The notes under the pieces: model-generated
Database searches by the model: none
Seen by the model: only the letters and a program-made list of their open reading frames with translations
What the model was told of the DNA's origin: nothing
Program-made: the position numbers and the translations under genes
Part shown: piece by piece, positions 1 to 9,858 of the stretch
Layout of the letters: each line of letters starts with the position of its first letter
Position numbering within the stretch: the first letter of the stretch is position 1
NCBI GenBank assembly: GCA_001898645.1
Contig: MKUQ01000046.1
Location: 25,509 to 89,508 of the forward strand
Source of the DNA: Burkholderiales bacterium 70-64
GTDB taxonomy: Bacteria > Pseudomonadota > Gammaproteobacteria > Burkholderiales > Burkholderiaceae_E
Length of the DNA stretch: 64,000 nucleotides
Reading direction: 5' to 3'

Positions 1-197
1 AGCGCGTTCGACAGCGCCAGCAGCACCAGGTGCACCAGCACGAAGGCGACCACCAGCAGCAGCACCGCCAGGTTGACCGACACGTCGACGCGATACGGCG
101 GCCAAAGCACCGCGACATTGCCGTTGTTGAAGCGCATCAGCATGCCCAGCCCGACCGCGGCCGAGACGATCAGCAGGCTCCAGATCAGCCGTCTCAT
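1..197 (-). CDS. hemY: HemY-like heme biosynthesis protein, N-terminal fragment
   Basis: This is the N-terminal 65 codons of a minus-strand gene cut by the left edge of the window. The start codon at 197 overlaps the hemX stop in an ATGA arrangement, which indicates translational coupling. The visible protein begins MRRLIWSLLIVSAAVGLGML and then has a second hydrophobic stretch near residues 43-64. Two N-terminal membrane helices are typical of proteobacterial HemY, an inner-membrane TPR protein linked to late heme synthesis. This protein is not the oxygen-dependent protoporphyrinogen oxidase also called HemY in Bacillus. Position directly after hemX supports the call. The TPR domain itself lies outside the window. 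Confidence 0.85.
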   Translation of the reverse strand, partial: MRRLIWSLLIVSAAVGLGMLMRFNNGNVAVLWPPYRVDVSVNLAVLLLVVAFVLVHLVLLALSNA

Positions 198-1390
198 CGG
201 GTCGTTGGCGGAGTGTCGCGCGCGCTGCGCGCGGCGCGCACCGCGGCGAGGCTGTCGGCCAGCGTGGGCGGCTCGAGAGCGAGCTTCGCCCCACGCATCT
301 GGTCGAGCTGGGCAAGCGCGTCGGCCACCAGCCGCTGCTCGGGATCGAAGTACTTGCGCAGCCACGCCACGGCGCGCCCGACGTCGCCGTGGAACAGCGC
401 GTCGTTGCGCATGAGCAGCGACAGCCGTGCGTTGAGCAGCAGCAGGCGCAGGTTCTCGCGCAGGAAGTAGGCCTGCTCGGGCGCCAGCAGCGCCGCCTCG
501 GGCGCATCGATGCGGCGCACCCGGAACAGCTGCTGCAGCTCGTCGCGCAGCGCACTCAGCCCTGCGGCGGCCGCATCGCCGGCGCGTGTCGCCGCGGCGG
601 CGCCGCGGCCGGTTGCCGCCTCTTCGCGGCCGGCCCCCTCGCCCTTGCGCGGAGCACCTGCCGGCACCTGCGCCGCGCGCCGCGGCGCCGCCGCGGCGGC
701 CGGCGCGCGCACCGTGGCGAGCAGGCCGAGCTGGTCCGCGGTCGCCAGCACGCCGTCCAGGCGCTGCGCCAGGGCGCCGACGTCGGCGACCGGCCACGCC
801 TTGACCCGCTCGATGTCGGCGGCCAGCGCACGGCGCACTCCACCCAGCGAGGGGTCGTCCTGCCGGGCCAGCCGCGCATCGATGCCCTGCAGCGCCCGCA
901 GGGTCGCCTGCGGATTGCTGCCCAGCGCCAGCTGCTGCGCAGCCAGCGCCAGCGCCGATTCGGTCTCGGCCAGCATCACGTCGACGGAGTCGTCGGCGAG
1001 GTTGCGATAGAGCTTCTCGACCTGCGCCTGCAGGCCGGCGGCCTCGAGCACCTTGCTCTCGAGCACCGCGATGCGGTTGCGCGAATCGCGCAGCTCGTCC
1101 CTGGCCTGCCCGAGCTCGGTGTCCAGCCGCAGCTGGTGCTGGTCGAGCGCCTGCAGCCTGCGCGCCGCCTCGCTCTCCAGCCCGGCAAGCCGCGGCCAGG
1201 TGAACGCCGCGGCGGCCAGGGCGACGGCCAGCGCGGCCCAGGCGACCAGGCTCTGCAGCGCAGGCCCGGACGGTGGCGACGGCGGGCGCTGCGCCGGCCC
1301 GGGCGCCGTGCCCGGAGGCGGCGGCGCCTCGGGAGCCGGGGCGGCGGACTGCGGTGCTGACTCGGGGGGGCCCTTCTCCGGCTCGCTCAC
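194..1390 (-). CDS. hemX: HemX-like inner-membrane protein (uroporphyrinogen-III C-methyltransferase HemX domain)
   Basis: This 398-residue protein has a proline/alanine-rich cytoplasmic tail (residues 1-45), one transmembrane helix at about 46-65, and a long periplasmic part. The first third of the periplasmic part is a heptad-rich coiled coil. An Ala/Gly/Arg-rich low-complexity insert sits near residues 225-270. HemX is often annotated as a uroporphyrinogen III methyltransferase, but the family lacks the SAM-methyltransferase fold, so that activity should not be assumed. The GTG start at 1390 overlaps the hemD stop by one base, and the stop overlaps the hemY start. The gene is therefore coupled on both sides in the order hemC-hemD-hemX-hemY. 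Confidence 0.88.
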   Translation of the reverse strand: MSEPEKGPPESAPQSAAPAPEAPPPPGTAPGPAQRPPSPPSGPALQSLVAWAALAVALAAAAFTWPRLAGLESEAARRLQALDQHQLRLDTELGQARDELRDSRNRIAVLESKVLEAAGLQAQVEKLYRNLADDSVDVMLAETESALALAAQQLALGSNPQATLRALQGIDARLARQDDPSLGGVRRALAADIERVKAWPVADVGALAQRLDGVLATADQLGLLATVRAPAAAAAPRRAAQVPAGAPRKGEGAGREEAATGRGAAAATRAGDAAAAGLSALRDELQQLFRVRRIDAPEAALLAPEQAYFLRENLRLLLLNARLSLLMRNDALFHGDVGRAVAWLRKYFDPEQRLVADALAQLDQMRGAKLALEPPTLADSLAAVRAARSARDTPPTTR

Positions 1391-2169
1391 TATGGCTGCT
1401 GCTCGATGGAACGGGGCGATTCTAACGCGCTCGCCAGGGCGGTTTCACCGGGCTCGATGAGGCGTACGTCGGTCCAGCCCGCGCGCTGCAGGGCGGCCTC
1501 GATGCGCGGGTGGATCGCCAGCGCCGGGACGCGGCGCGCTGCCGCCGACAGGCCGCAGCGCGCGAGCAGCGCGTCGAGCCGCCCGACCGCCTCGACCTGG
1601 GTGAGCACGAAGACCGGCACCGGCGTGCCGCCCAGCAGCACGGCGAGCGCTTCGAGTGCCTCGGCGGGCGGCTCCACGGGCTGGCGGCAGTACAGCTCGC
1701 AGGTGCGCACGTCGGCGCCGCCGGCGCGCAGGCGGGCGATCCAGTCCTCGCTGCCGCCCTCGCCGCGCAGCACCAGCACGCTCAGCCCGCGCGGCGCGCG
1801 CAGGGGCGCCATGGCGATCAGCGCTTCGGCGTCGTAGTGCGGACCCGGCGGGCGCAGCACGCGCGCGGGATCGACCGGCAGGCCGTGCTCGACGATGGCC
1901 TGCGCGCTGCCGGGGCCGATCACCGCCACGCCGCCCGCGGCCGGCCAGCGCACGCCGGGCAGGCGCGCGGCCGCCGCCACCGCTGCCGGGCTCACCAGCA
2001 CGATCCAGTCGTAGCGCGACAGGTCGGACATCGCCGCGCGTACCGCGTCGTCGTGGCGCTCGACGATGCGCGACAGCGGCAGTGCGAGCGGCCGGTGGCC
2101 GAGCGCGCGCAGCCGCTCGGCGATGCCCTCGACCCGCGGCGCGGGCTGCGTCAGGACGACACTAGCCAT
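1390..2169 (-). CDS. hemD: uroporphyrinogen-III synthase
   Basis: HemD closes the linear hydroxymethylbilane tetrapyrrole, inverting ring D, to give uroporphyrinogen III, the branch point for heme, siroheme and cobalamin. The 259-residue protein starts [20 protein letters not shown] and shows the two-lobed layout of the family. The conserved segments are weak, as is normal for HemD. The start at 2169 lies 19 nt inside the end of hemC. A much longer open frame continues upstream but is only the shadow of hemC. Order and overlaps identify the gene more firmly than its motifs do. Confidence 0.9.
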   Translation of the reverse strand: MASVVLTQPAPRVEGIAERLRALGHRPLALPLSRIVERHDDAVRAAMSDLSRYDWIVLVSPAAVAAAARLPGVRWPAAGGVAVIGPGSAQAIVEHGLPVDPARVLRPPGPHYDAEALIAMAPLRAPRGLSVLVLRGEGGSEDWIARLRAGGADVRTCELYCRQPVEPPAEALEALAVLLGGTPVPVFVLTQVEAVGRLDALLARCGLSAAARRVPALAIHPRIEAALQRAGWTDVRLIEPGETALASALESPRSIEQQP

Positions 2170-3113
2170 CGATCGGCGCCTTGCGCGCGCAGCGCCTGCG
2201 CGGCCTGCTCGCCCAGGCCGGCGGCCGCGGCGAGGTCGGCCTGCGGCGTCTCGACGACGGCCTCGGCCAGGCCGCTGCCGTCCTCGGCGGCGACGCGCGC
2301 GATCAGCTTCAGGCCGCCCTCCGGGGTGGTGACGCACCACGCGGCCAGCGGCACCCGGCAGCTGCCTCCGAGCAGGCGCGACACCGTACGCTCGGCGTGC
2401 ACCTCGACGGCGGTGCGCCGGTCGGCCAGGGGCGCCAGCCACCGCTCGAGGTCGGCGCGCCCGGCCAGCGTCTCGATCGCCAGCGCGCCCTGCCCGGCCG
2501 CCGGCAGGCTCAGGCTGGGCGGCACGATGGCGCGGATGCGTGCGGCATACCCGAGACGCTTCAGGCCGGCCGCCGCCAGGAGGATGGCGTCGTAGCGTCC
2601 TTCGTCCAGGCGCGCCAGCCGCGTATTGACGTTGCCGCGCAGCGGCAGCACCTCCAGCGCAGGAAAGGCGCGGCGGATCTGCGCGGCGCGGCGCAGGCTC
2701 GACGTGCCCACCCGCGCGCCGGGCGGCAGCGCCTCGAGCGAGCCGTAGCGGTTCGAGACGAAGGCGTCGCGCGGATCCTCGCGCGCCATGATCGCCGCCA
2801 GCGCGAAGGACGCGCCGAGCTCCATCGGCACGTCCTTGAGCGAGTGCACCGCGAGGTCGGCGCGCCCGTCGAGCAGCGCCAGTTCGAGCTCCTTGACGAA
2901 CAGCCCCTTGCCGCCGATCTCGTTGAGCGCGCGGTCGAGCACGCGATCGCCCTCGGTGGTCATGCCGAGGATCTCGACCTCGCACGGCGGATACAGCTCG
3001 CGCAGGCGCGCCTGCACGTGCTCGGCCTGCCACATCGCGAGGCGGCTCTGGCGCGAGGCGATGACCAGCCGGCTCGGCGGCGCGCCGGCCGCGGGCGATT
3101 GTTCGGTTGCCAT
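2151..3113 (-). CDS. hemC: hydroxymethylbilane synthase (porphobilinogen deaminase)
   Basis: HemC polymerises four porphobilinogens into hydroxymethylbilane in the cytoplasm. The 320-residue protein has the expected length. Visible signatures are [18 protein letters not shown] near the N-terminus, [23 protein letters not shown], and the substrate-binding HSLKDVP stretch. The dipyrromethane cofactor cysteine is in [14 protein letters not shown] chose the ATG at 3113 because family members start shortly before the IASRQS motif. The open frame upstream to 3212 is probably untranslated. The neighbouring algR ends at 3182, leaving a 68-nt gap. Confidence 0.96.
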   Translation of the reverse strand: MATEQSPAAGAPPSRLVIASRQSRLAMWQAEHVQARLRELYPPCEVEILGMTTEGDRVLDRALNEIGGKGLFVKELELALLDGRADLAVHSLKDVPMELGASFALAAIMAREDPRDAFVSNRYGSLEALPPGARVGTSSLRRAAQIRRAFPALEVLPLRGNVNTRLARLDEGRYDAILLAAAGLKRLGYAARIRAIVPPSLSLPAAGQGALAIETLAGRADLERWLAPLADRRTAVEVHAERTVSRLLGGSCRVPLAAWCVTTPEGGLKLIARVAAEDGSGLAEAVVETPQADLAAAAGLGEQAAQALRAQGADRWLVSS

Positions 3114-3181
3114 GATTCGTTCTTGCGGGAATCGCCGCGCGCCGCGGGGCCGCGGCACGCGGCGTGGCGGCGCGCGCCTTC

Positions 3182-3982
3182 TCAGCTGACCAGGTTCTTC
3201 ACCGTCGACCACTGGCGCCGGCTCACCGGCAGCCGCTCGGTGACGTCGCGCAGCACGACCTGCCAGTATGGGTCGCCGCCGTCGACCTCGCCTTGCGGCA
3301 TCACCCGCTCGAAGCCGGCGATCGACGGCCGCGCCACCAGCGCGTTGCGGTGGATGCGCACGAAGCGGTCGCTGAACTCCTCTTCCAGAGAGGTGAGCGA
3401 CTCCTCGATGAGGAACTCGCGCTCCTTGGTGCGCACCGTGATGTACTTGAGCTCGGCCTTCAGGTACACCACCTGCTCCAGCGGCACCAGGATCACGCGG
3501 CCGCGCTCGTGCACCGAGAGGTGGCGCCGCCGCGTGTTGGTGGCGCGCGCGAGCTGGTCGATCGCCTGCGCGTGCTCCTGGGGCATGCGCGTGAGCGCGC
3601 GCGCCAGCGCCTGGCGCAGGCGCTCGGCGCGCACCGGCTTGAGCAGGTAGTCGATCGCGCGCACCTCGAAGGCCTCGACGGCGAACTCGTCGAAGGCCGT
3701 GACGAAGATGATCAGCGGCATCGGCCGCGGCGTCTCGCCCGACTGCGCGCGCGCCGAGATGTGGCGCGCCAGCTCGATGCCGGTCATGCCCGGCATCTGG
3801 ATGTCGAGCAGCACGATCTGCGGCTGGGCCGCCTCGATCTGCGACAGCGCCTCGGGCGCATTGGGCGCCTCGCCGACGATGCGGTGGGGAAACTCGGGCG
3901 CGAGATCGGCCAGCAGCTCGCGCAGGCGCGAGCGTGCCACCGGCTCGTCGTCAACGATCAGGATCGAAGGTGCGTCTGACAT
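3182..3982 (-). CDS. algR: AlgR-like response regulator with LytTR DNA-binding domain
   Basis: The 266-residue regulator has an N-terminal receiver domain with acidic pocket residues in VDDEP, a phospho-acceptor Asp60 in LLDIQMPGM, and a conserved lysine in [12 protein letters not shown]-terminal LytTR DNA-binding domain follows at about 165-266. AlgR of Pseudomonas regulates alginate, twitching motility and virulence together with AlgZ/FimS. Its targets here are unknown. The gene overlaps the end of the algZ-like kinase gene by 32 nt. The order argH / algZ-algR-hemC-hemD is the same as in Pseudomonas, which supports orthology. An alternative label is a generic LytTR regulator. Confidence 0.88.
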   Translation of the reverse strand: MSDAPSILIVDDEPVARSRLRELLADLAPEFPHRIVGEAPNAPEALSQIEAAQPQIVLLDIQMPGMTGIELARHISARAQSGETPRPMPLIIFVTAFDEFAVEAFEVRAIDYLLKPVRAERLRQALARALTRMPQEHAQAIDQLARATNTRRRHLSVHERGRVILVPLEQVVYLKAELKYITVRTKEREFLIEESLTSLEEEFSDRFVRIHRNALVARPSIAGFERVMPQGEVDGGDPYWQVVLRDVTERLPVSRRQWSTVKNLVS

Positions 3983-5108
3983 CGCGGCGTCTTCTCTCTT
4001 TGCGGTAGGGGAAATGGACGATCACGCGGAACTGCCCGTCGCTGTCGACCGTCTCGAGCTGGCCCTCGACGTCGAAGGTCAGGTCGAGCCGTTCGCGCAC
4101 ATTCGACAGCGCCATGTGATTGCCGGGGCGCGCCGGCGGCGCATCCGGGAGCGGGTTGGCGATCTCCACGCGTATGCGATCGCCGTTCTTGGCGATCGCC
4201 ACGTGGATCTCGCCCGGGAACGAGTTGGGCTCGATGCCGTGATGCACGGCGTTCTCCACCAGCGGCTGCAGCAGCAGCGAGGGCAGCAGCGCATCGCCGG
4301 GCATGCCGTCGAGATCCCAGCGCACGTTGAGCCGCTCGGCCAGGCGCAGCTTCTCGATGGTGAGGTACTCCTTGCACAGCAGCACCTCGTCGTCGAGCGG
4401 CACCAGCTCGCGGCTGTCCTTCATGAAGACGCGGAACAGGTCGGCGAGGTTCTCCAGCGTACGCTCGGCCTTGCGCGGGTCGCTGCGCATCAGGCCGAGC
4501 ACGGTGTTCAGGCTGTTGAAGAGGAAGTGCGGGCGGATGCGCGCCTGCAGCGCCTGCAGCCGCCCCTCGGCCTGCGAGGGCTGCATCGAGAGCTGGCGCA
4601 GGCGCAGGAACTCGATGAAGACGGCGGCGATCGCGGCGGCCAGCAGCACCCGCGCGAGCAGCCAGCCGAGCAGGGCCGGCGTATCGCGCGCCGCGTCCGC
4701 CTCGGGCGCGCTCAGCGCGACGAACACCGTGAGCACGGCCGGCACCCCCAGCCCCAGCGCCCACTGGGCCCAGCGCGGCGCGCCGTTGACGCTGCGGCGC
4801 AACGGGCACAGCAGCAGCAGCGAGCCGGCGGCCACCGCGTCCACGCGCAGTGCCGTCTCGAGCAGCGGCCAATGCGCCGCACCGGCCTGCGATGCCAGCC
4901 ACAGCAGCAGCAGCAGGGCGAGATTCAGCGGCACCAGCACGCGCACGACCGTGCCGAGGTTGCAGCAATCGGGCAGCACCGGCAGATCGGCGCCGTCGGT
5001 GAGGCGGCGGCGGCGCGGCAGGCCCTCCCCGGCCGCGCCCGCCGCGGGAACCCCCGCCAGGCTCGCGGGAGCCGCTGTCTGCGGCACCGTCGGCCCCGGA
5101 TCGTTCAT
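3951..5108 (-). CDS. algZ: AlgZ/FimS-like sensor histidine kinase (LytS-type His_kinase family)
   Basis: This is a 385-residue membrane kinase. Residues 50-165 contain four hydrophobic segments. They are followed by the atypical His_kinase domain, with phospho-accepting His194 in RIRPHFLFNSLNTV, and a C-terminal HATPase with the N-box QPLVENAVHHGIEPN. It probably phosphorylates the AlgR-like regulator encoded immediately downstream with a 32-nt overlap. Pseudomonas AlgZ/FimS lacks some canonical kinase boxes. Here the N box is clear and the G boxes are short, so kinase competence cannot be settled by eye. The ATG at 5108 is the first good start, and argH is divergent from it. Confidence 0.87.
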   Translation of the reverse strand: MNDPGPTVPQTAAPASLAGVPAAGAAGEGLPRRRRLTDGADLPVLPDCCNLGTVVRVLVPLNLALLLLLWLASQAGAAHWPLLETALRVDAVAAGSLLLLCPLRRSVNGAPRWAQWALGLGVPAVLTVFVALSAPEADAARDTPALLGWLLARVLLAAAIAAVFIEFLRLRQLSMQPSQAEGRLQALQARIRPHFLFNSLNTVLGLMRSDPRKAERTLENLADLFRVFMKDSRELVPLDDEVLLCKEYLTIEKLRLAERLNVRWDLDGMPGDALLPSLLLQPLVENAVHHGIEPNSFPGEIHVAIAKNGDRIRVEIANPLPDAPPARPGNHMALSNVRERLDLTFDVEGQLETVDSDGQFRVIVHFPYRKERRRRDVRRTFDPDR

Positions 5109-5170
5109 CGGCTGTTTCCCCCCGCTGCATCGGAGCCCGCCCGTCGGGCGAACGAGCTCGAGGCGAACCG

Positions 5171-5176
5171 TATAAT
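5171..5176 (+). promoter_or_regulatory. perfect TATAAT -10 box upstream of argH
   Basis: TATAAT lies 35 nt upstream of the argH start in an otherwise GC-rich 103-nt divergent gap. No convincing -35 hexamer is found 16-18 nt further up, so the promoter may depend on an activator or on the discriminator context. A GAAGGA ribosome-binding site follows at 5203-5208. Confidence 0.55.
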
Positions 5177-5211
5177 TTTGCCTTTCGAGGCTTCGTCGTT
5201 CGCGAAGGATT

Positions 5212-6615
5212 ATGACAGATCAGCTTGCCGGAAAATCCGGGGCGTGGTCGGCGCGCTTTTCCGAGCCGGTCAGCGAGTGGGTGAAACGCTACACGGCCTC
5301 GGTCTCGTTCGACCGGCGCCTGGCCCTGGTCGACATCGAAGGCTCGCTCGCCCATGCCGAGATGCTGCACGCGCAGGGCCTGATCGGCGCCGACGATCTC
5401 TCGGCCATTCGCAGCGGGATGGCGGCGATCCGCGGCGAGATCGAGCGCGGGGAATTCGCCTGGTCGATCGACCTGGAGGACGTTCACCTCAACATCGAGA
5501 AACGCCTCACCGAGCTGGCGGGCGACGCCGGCAAGCGGCTGCACACCGCGCGCTCGCGCAACGACCAGGTGGCCACCGACATCCGGCTGTGGCTGCGCGG
5601 CGCGATCGACGATGCACGCGCGCGGCTGCACGCCCTGCAGCGCGCCCTGCTCGACCTGGCCGAGCCGCACGCCGACACCATCATGCCCGGCTTCACCCAC
5701 CTGCAGGTCGCCCAGCCGGTCACCTTCGGGCACCACCTGCTCGCCTACGTCGAGATGTTCGCGCGCGATGCCGAGCGCCTGGCCGACTGCCGGCGCCGCG
5801 TCAACCGGCTGCCGCTGGGCGCCGCCGCGCTGGCCGGCACCTCCTATCCGATCGACCGCGAGCGCGTGGCCCGCGCGCTCGGCTTCGACGGCATCTGCGA
5901 GAACTCGCTCGACGCGGTGTCCGATCGCGATTTCGCCATCGAGTTCTGCGCCGCGGCGAGCCTGATCATGATCCACGTCTCGCGCCTGTCCGAGGAGCTC
6001 GTGCTGTGGATGTCGCCGCGCGTGGGCTTCATCGACCTGCCCGACCGCTTCTGCACCGGCTCCTCGATCATGCCGCAGAAGAAGAACCCCGACGTGCCCG
6101 AGCTGGCGCGCGGCAAGAGCGGACGCGTGGCCGGCCACCTGGTGGCGCTGCTCATGCTGATGAAGGGCCAGCCGCTGGCCTACAACAAGGACAACCAGGA
6201 AGACAAGGAGCCGCTGTTCGACACCGCCGACACGGTGGTCGAGACGCTGCACATCTTCGCCGACCTGGTCGCGGGCATCGAGGTGCGCGCCTCGCGCATG
6301 CGCCAGGCCGCCGCCGAGGGCTACTCCACCGCGACCGACCTCGCCGACTACCTGGTGAGGAAGGGCCTGCCGTTTCGCGACGCGCACGAGATCGTGGCGC
6401 GCGCGGTGCGCAGCGCCGCCGCGCGCGGCGTCGACCTGGCCGACCTGGGGCTGGACGAGCTGCGCGGATTCAGCCCGCTGATCGGGCCGGACGTGGGCGC
6501 CGCCCTCACGCTAGAAGGTTCGGTGGCCGCGCGCGACCACCTCGGCGGCACCGCGCCGGCGCAGGTGCGCGCAGCCATTGCACGCCACCGCGCGAGGCTG
6601 GCCTCGAACGTGTAA
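5212..6615 (+). CDS. argH: argininosuccinate lyase
   Basis: ArgH catalyses the last step of arginine synthesis, splitting argininosuccinate into arginine and fumarate, in the cytoplasm as a homotetramer. The 467-residue protein has full length. It shows the fumarase/aspartase superfamily signature [12 protein letters not shown] with the flexible catalytic-serine loop, plus [13 protein letters not shown] and [18 protein letters not shown]. The ATG at 5212 is preceded by a ribosome-binding site. The gene is divergent from algZ, the same arrangement as in Pseudomonas. Nothing is unusual in the coding sequence. Confidence 0.97.
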   Translation: MTDQLAGKSGAWSARFSEPVSEWVKRYTASVSFDRRLALVDIEGSLAHAEMLHAQGLIGADDLSAIRSGMAAIRGEIERGEFAWSIDLEDVHLNIEKRLTELAGDAGKRLHTARSRNDQVATDIRLWLRGAIDDARARLHALQRALLDLAEPHADTIMPGFTHLQVAQPVTFGHHLLAYVEMFARDAERLADCRRRVNRLPLGAAALAGTSYPIDRERVARALGFDGICENSLDAVSDRDFAIEFCAAASLIMIHVSRLSEELVLWMSPRVGFIDLPDRFCTGSSIMPQKKNPDVPELARGKSGRVAGHLVALLMLMKGQPLAYNKDNQEDKEPLFDTADTVVETLHIFADLVAGIEVRASRMRQAAAEGYSTATDLADYLVRKGLPFRDAHEIVARAVRSAAARGVDLADLGLDELRGFSPLIGPDVGAALTLEGSVAARDHLGGTAPAQVRAAIARHRARLASNV

Positions 6616-6651
6616 GGGAATCTGCTGCGCGGCACGACCTCGGACCGCTCG

Positions 6652-8640
6652 CTACGATTCCTTCACTCGTTCCGAGGTTGGCTGCGAGCGGGCGCGCAGC
6701 CACTGCGAGGCCAGCGCCAGCGCCACCAGCGCCAGCCCGCTCGCATCGGCCCACGCGTGGGGATAGACCAGCAGCAGCCCGGCCGCGATCAGCGCCAGCC
6801 GCTCCCACAGGGCGCAGCGCAGCAGCACCCAGTTCTGCGCGCCGCCGGCCAGCGCCGCGATGCCGATCGAGGCGGTGAGCACCACCCACGCCACCTCCCA
6901 CCACGACACGCCCGCCGGCGGCGTGAGCAGCAGGCCCGCACCGGCCGGATCGAGCACGAACACGAAGGGCAGCAGGAAGGCCGGCAGCGTGTACTTCCAC
7001 GACTGCAGCGTGGTGCGGTAGGGATCGCCGTTGGTGATCGCCGCCGCGGCGAAGGGCGACAGCGCGGTGGGCGGCGACACCTCCGAGAGCACCGCGTAGT
7101 AGAAGATGAACATGTGCGCGGCGAAATCGGGCACGCCCAGCTTGGTCAGGGCGGGCGCGGCGATCACCGCGCAGATGATGTAGCTGGCCGTCACCGGCAC
7201 CGCCAGCCCGATGACCCACACGATCAGCGAGGTGTAGATCGCCGTCAGCAGGAGGCTGCCTCCGGCATAGGCGATCACGATCGAGCTGAACTTCAGCCCC
7301 AGGCCGGTCTTGCCGACCACGCCCACGATGATGCCGGCGGCCGCGCAGGTGGCCGCCACGTTGAGCGCCTGCTTCGAGCCGTCGGCCAGGGCGGCGATCA
7401 GCCGCGGCGGCCACATCGCCGTCTCGCGATCGAAGAAGCTCACCGCGAAGGCCACGACGGTGGCCCAGAACACCGACATCAGGGGCGAGAAGCCGTACAC
7501 CATGAAGCCGATGATCGCCACCAGCGACAGGAAGTGGAACCAGAAGCGGCGCGCCAGCTGCCCGGCGCTGGCCGCCAGCTTCACTTCCGCCTCGGCGCGC
7601 GAGCCGAACTTGCGCGCGTCGATCTCCACCATGAGGAACAGCGACAGGTAGTACAGGCAGGTCGGGATGACCGCCATGCGCAGCACGTCGAGGTAGGAGA
7701 TCTTCAGGAACTCGGCGATCAGGAAGGCGGCCGCGCCCAGCACCGGCGGCGAGATGATGGCGCCCAGCCCGCCCGCCGCCAGCAGGCCGCCGGCCGAGTT
7801 GCGGTCGTAGCCGGCCCGCTCCAGCATCGGCCAGGCGACGGTGCCGATGGTGACGGTGGTGGCCACTCCCGAGCCCGAGGGGCCGCCCAGCAGGAACGAC
7901 GACAGCACCACCGTGCGCCCGGCGCCCGAGCGGCGTCCGCCCAGCAGCGCGAAGCTGAAGTCGAGGAAGAACTTGCCGGCGCCCGAGTGCTGCAGGAACG
8001 CCCCGAAGATGGTGAACATGATGATCAGCGTGGCCGACACGTCGATCGCGGTGCCGAACACGCCCTCGAGCGACATGTACATGACCCCGACCATGCTCGG
8101 GATGTCGTAGCCGCGATGCGCCCAGTGCCCCGGCAGCCACGGCCCGAGGAAGGCATAGGCGCCGAACAGGAGCACCACCGCCGGCATGATCCAGCCGGTG
8201 GAGCGGCGCGCCGCCTCGAGCACCAGCACCACGAAGGCCACGCCGAAGACGACGTCCCAGCGGTCGGGCATGGTGCTGCGGTCCCAGAAGTCGTCGCCGC
8301 CCCACAGCAGGTAGACGATGGTGGCCACGCCCAGCGCCGCCAGCGCCACGTCGTACCACATCAGCCGGTTGCGCAGCCTCGGCGTGGCCGGGAAGGTCAG
8401 GAAGATCAGCAGCAGCATGAAGCCGACGTGCACCGGGCGCAGCGTCAGCGTCGGCACGATCCAGGCCGCGGCGTACAGGTGGAACAGCGACATGACCACC
8501 AGCAGCGTGGTGATCAGCGCCGACAGCGCGCCGCCGAAGCGGCTGGTGGCGCCCTCCTCCTCCTCGATGAAGCGCTCGGCGGCCTGGCGCCGCTCCTCGC
8601 TTACCTGCCCGGGGACGTCCGGGCCGCCCGCGGCGCTCAA
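6652..8640 (-). CDS. TRAP transporter fused permease (DctQM-type, TAXI-associated)
   Basis: This 662-residue polytopic membrane protein fuses the small DctQ-like and large DctM-like TRAP subunits. About four helices lie in residues 40-200, and more than ten further helices follow, with typical TRAP stretches such as GGPSGSGVATTVTIG and IISPPVLGAAAFLIAE. The fusion is characteristic of transporters that use a TAXI-type receptor, and that receptor gene lies directly upstream. The transporter probably takes up an organic acid or amino acid with sodium or protons. The substrate cannot be told. The only start that fits is a TTG at 8640 overlapping the receptor stop codon (TTGA); no ATG occurs before residue 49. 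Confidence 0.92.
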   Translation of the reverse strand: MSAAGGPDVPGQVSEERRQAAERFIEEEEGATSRFGGALSALITTLLVVMSLFHLYAAAWIVPTLTLRPVHVGFMLLLIFLTFPATPRLRNRLMWYDVALAALGVATIVYLLWGGDDFWDRSTMPDRWDVVFGVAFVVLVLEAARRSTGWIMPAVVLLFGAYAFLGPWLPGHWAHRGYDIPSMVGVMYMSLEGVFGTAIDVSATLIIMFTIFGAFLQHSGAGKFFLDFSFALLGGRRSGAGRTVVLSSFLLGGPSGSGVATTVTIGTVAWPMLERAGYDRNSAGGLLAAGGLGAIISPPVLGAAAFLIAEFLKISYLDVLRMAVIPTCLYYLSLFLMVEIDARKFGSRAEAEVKLAASAGQLARRFWFHFLSLVAIIGFMVYGFSPLMSVFWATVVAFAVSFFDRETAMWPPRLIAALADGSKQALNVAATCAAAGIIVGVVGKTGLGLKFSSIVIAYAGGSLLLTAIYTSLIVWVIGLAVPVTASYIICAVIAAPALTKLGVPDFAAHMFIFYYAVLSEVSPPTALSPFAAAAITNGDPYRTTLQSWKYTLPAFLLPFVFVLDPAGAGLLLTPPAGVSWWEVAWVVLTASIGIAALAGGAQNWVLLRCALWERLALIAAGLLLVYPHAWADASGLALVALALASQWLRARSQPTSERVKES

Positions 8641-9593
8641 TGGACGAACTTCACGCCGCGCTCTTCGAAGTACTTGCGGGCCCCGGGGTGGAAGGGGATC
8701 GGCGAGCCCGATGCCTGCGCCTCGAGGGTGATGTTCTTCGCCTCACGGTGCACCGCCACCAGCTCGTCCTTCTTCTCCATCAGGGTCTTGACGATCGTGT
8801 AGGCCATCTGGTCGCTCATCTTGGCATCGGCCACCAGGAGGTTCCACACGTCGAGGTTGGAGACGTCGGCCGCCTGGCCCTTGTAGGTATTGGCCGGGAT
8901 CGTGCCCTTGACGTACAGCGGACCCCATTTCTTGTTCATCGCGTCGGCGTACTGGCCGTGGTCGATGAGCTTGACGGTGATGCCGGGCGTGGTGGCGAGG
9001 TCGGTGATCGCCGCGGTCGGCAGGCCGCCGACCCAGATCAGCGCGTCGATCTTGCGGTCCTTGATGGCGTTGACGCCCTCGGCCACCGACAGGCGCTCGC
9101 GATGCACGTCCTTCTCGATGCCGGCGGCTTCCAGCAGGCGCGTGGCCATGACCTCGGTGCCGCTGTTGGGCTCGCCGGTGGACACCCGCTTGCCCTTGAG
9201 ATCGGCCACCGTCTTGATGCCGCTGGCCTCGGTGGTGACCACGTGCATCTTGTTCGGGTAGAGCACCATCAGCGTGCGCGCCTCGACCTTGCGGTCCTTG
9301 AACTTGGCCAGCCCGCTCACCGCGTCCCAGGCGGCGTCGGCCATGGTGAAGCCGATGTCCTGCTTGCCCTGGCCGATCAGCTGCAGGTTGGCCACCGAGG
9401 CGCCGGTGACCTCCGCGGTGGCTTCCCAGCCCGGCACGTACTTCGACAGCACGGCGGCCATGCCGCCCCCGAGCGGGTAGTACACGCCGCCGGTGCCGCC
9501 GGTGCCGATCGACAGGCGAGTGGTCTGCGCCGACGCCAGCCCGCCGAGGACCAGGGAAACGGCGGCGAGGAAGGCCAGCAGGATGCGTTTCAC
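8637..9593 (-). CDS. TAXI family TRAP transporter solute-binding subunit
   Basis: The 318-residue periplasmic receptor begins with a signal peptide, MKRILLAFLAAVSLVLGGLASA, cleaved before QTTRL. The mature start, LSIGTGGTGGVYYPLGGGMA, is the typical TAXI family opening. TAXI proteins deliver substrates such as glutamate or other carboxylates to fused TRAP permeases. The ligand here is unknown. The start is a GTG at 9593 with a GGGGAG ribosome-binding site about 9 nt upstream. The long open frame continuing to 10073 is not coding. The stop overlaps the permease start, so the two genes form an operon. Confidence 0.93.
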   Translation of the reverse strand: MKRILLAFLAAVSLVLGGLASAQTTRLSIGTGGTGGVYYPLGGGMAAVLSKYVPGWEATAEVTGASVANLQLIGQGKQDIGFTMADAAWDAVSGLAKFKDRKVEARTLMVLYPNKMHVVTTEASGIKTVADLKGKRVSTGEPNSGTEVMATRLLEAAGIEKDVHRERLSVAEGVNAIKDRKIDALIWVGGLPTAAITDLATTPGITVKLIDHGQYADAMNKKWGPLYVKGTIPANTYKGQAADVSNLDVWNLLVADAKMSDQMAYTIVKTLMEKKDELVAVHREAKNITLEAQASGSPIPFHPGARKYFEERGVKFVH

Positions 9594-9858
9594 GATCGTT
9601 GCTCCCCGAGGAAGTATTGGCGCGATCATACCGTCGCGGATTACCCCGCGGCGCTGGGGATATCCCCAGCGGCGGCACGCGCGCCACGCCTCGCGAAGCG
9701 GCCGCAGGCCGCCGGACCGGCTCGGCGCAGGGCCCGGCGCCTCGCTGGCGCCGGGGTGGGCGCCCGGTATAATCGACCCGAATGAAAGACCCCGAGCCGC
9801 GATGGCGTCAGTGCGACGCAGCCCCCCGCCCGCCTGAACGCGTGGCGCGCATCGCCTG

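Noticed and set aside
3958..6387. 809-codon open frame on the minus strand
   Set aside because: It is a shadow of argH and algZ caused by high GC. The composition is Arg/Gly/Ala/His-rich with no domain.
6616..6651. terminator between argH and the TRAP permease
   Set aside because: No convincing stem with a T tract is present in the short convergent gap.
3699..6878. 1059-codon plus-strand frame
   Set aside because: It runs antisense to algR and algZ and out of frame over argH. It reads as typical GC-rich nonsense.
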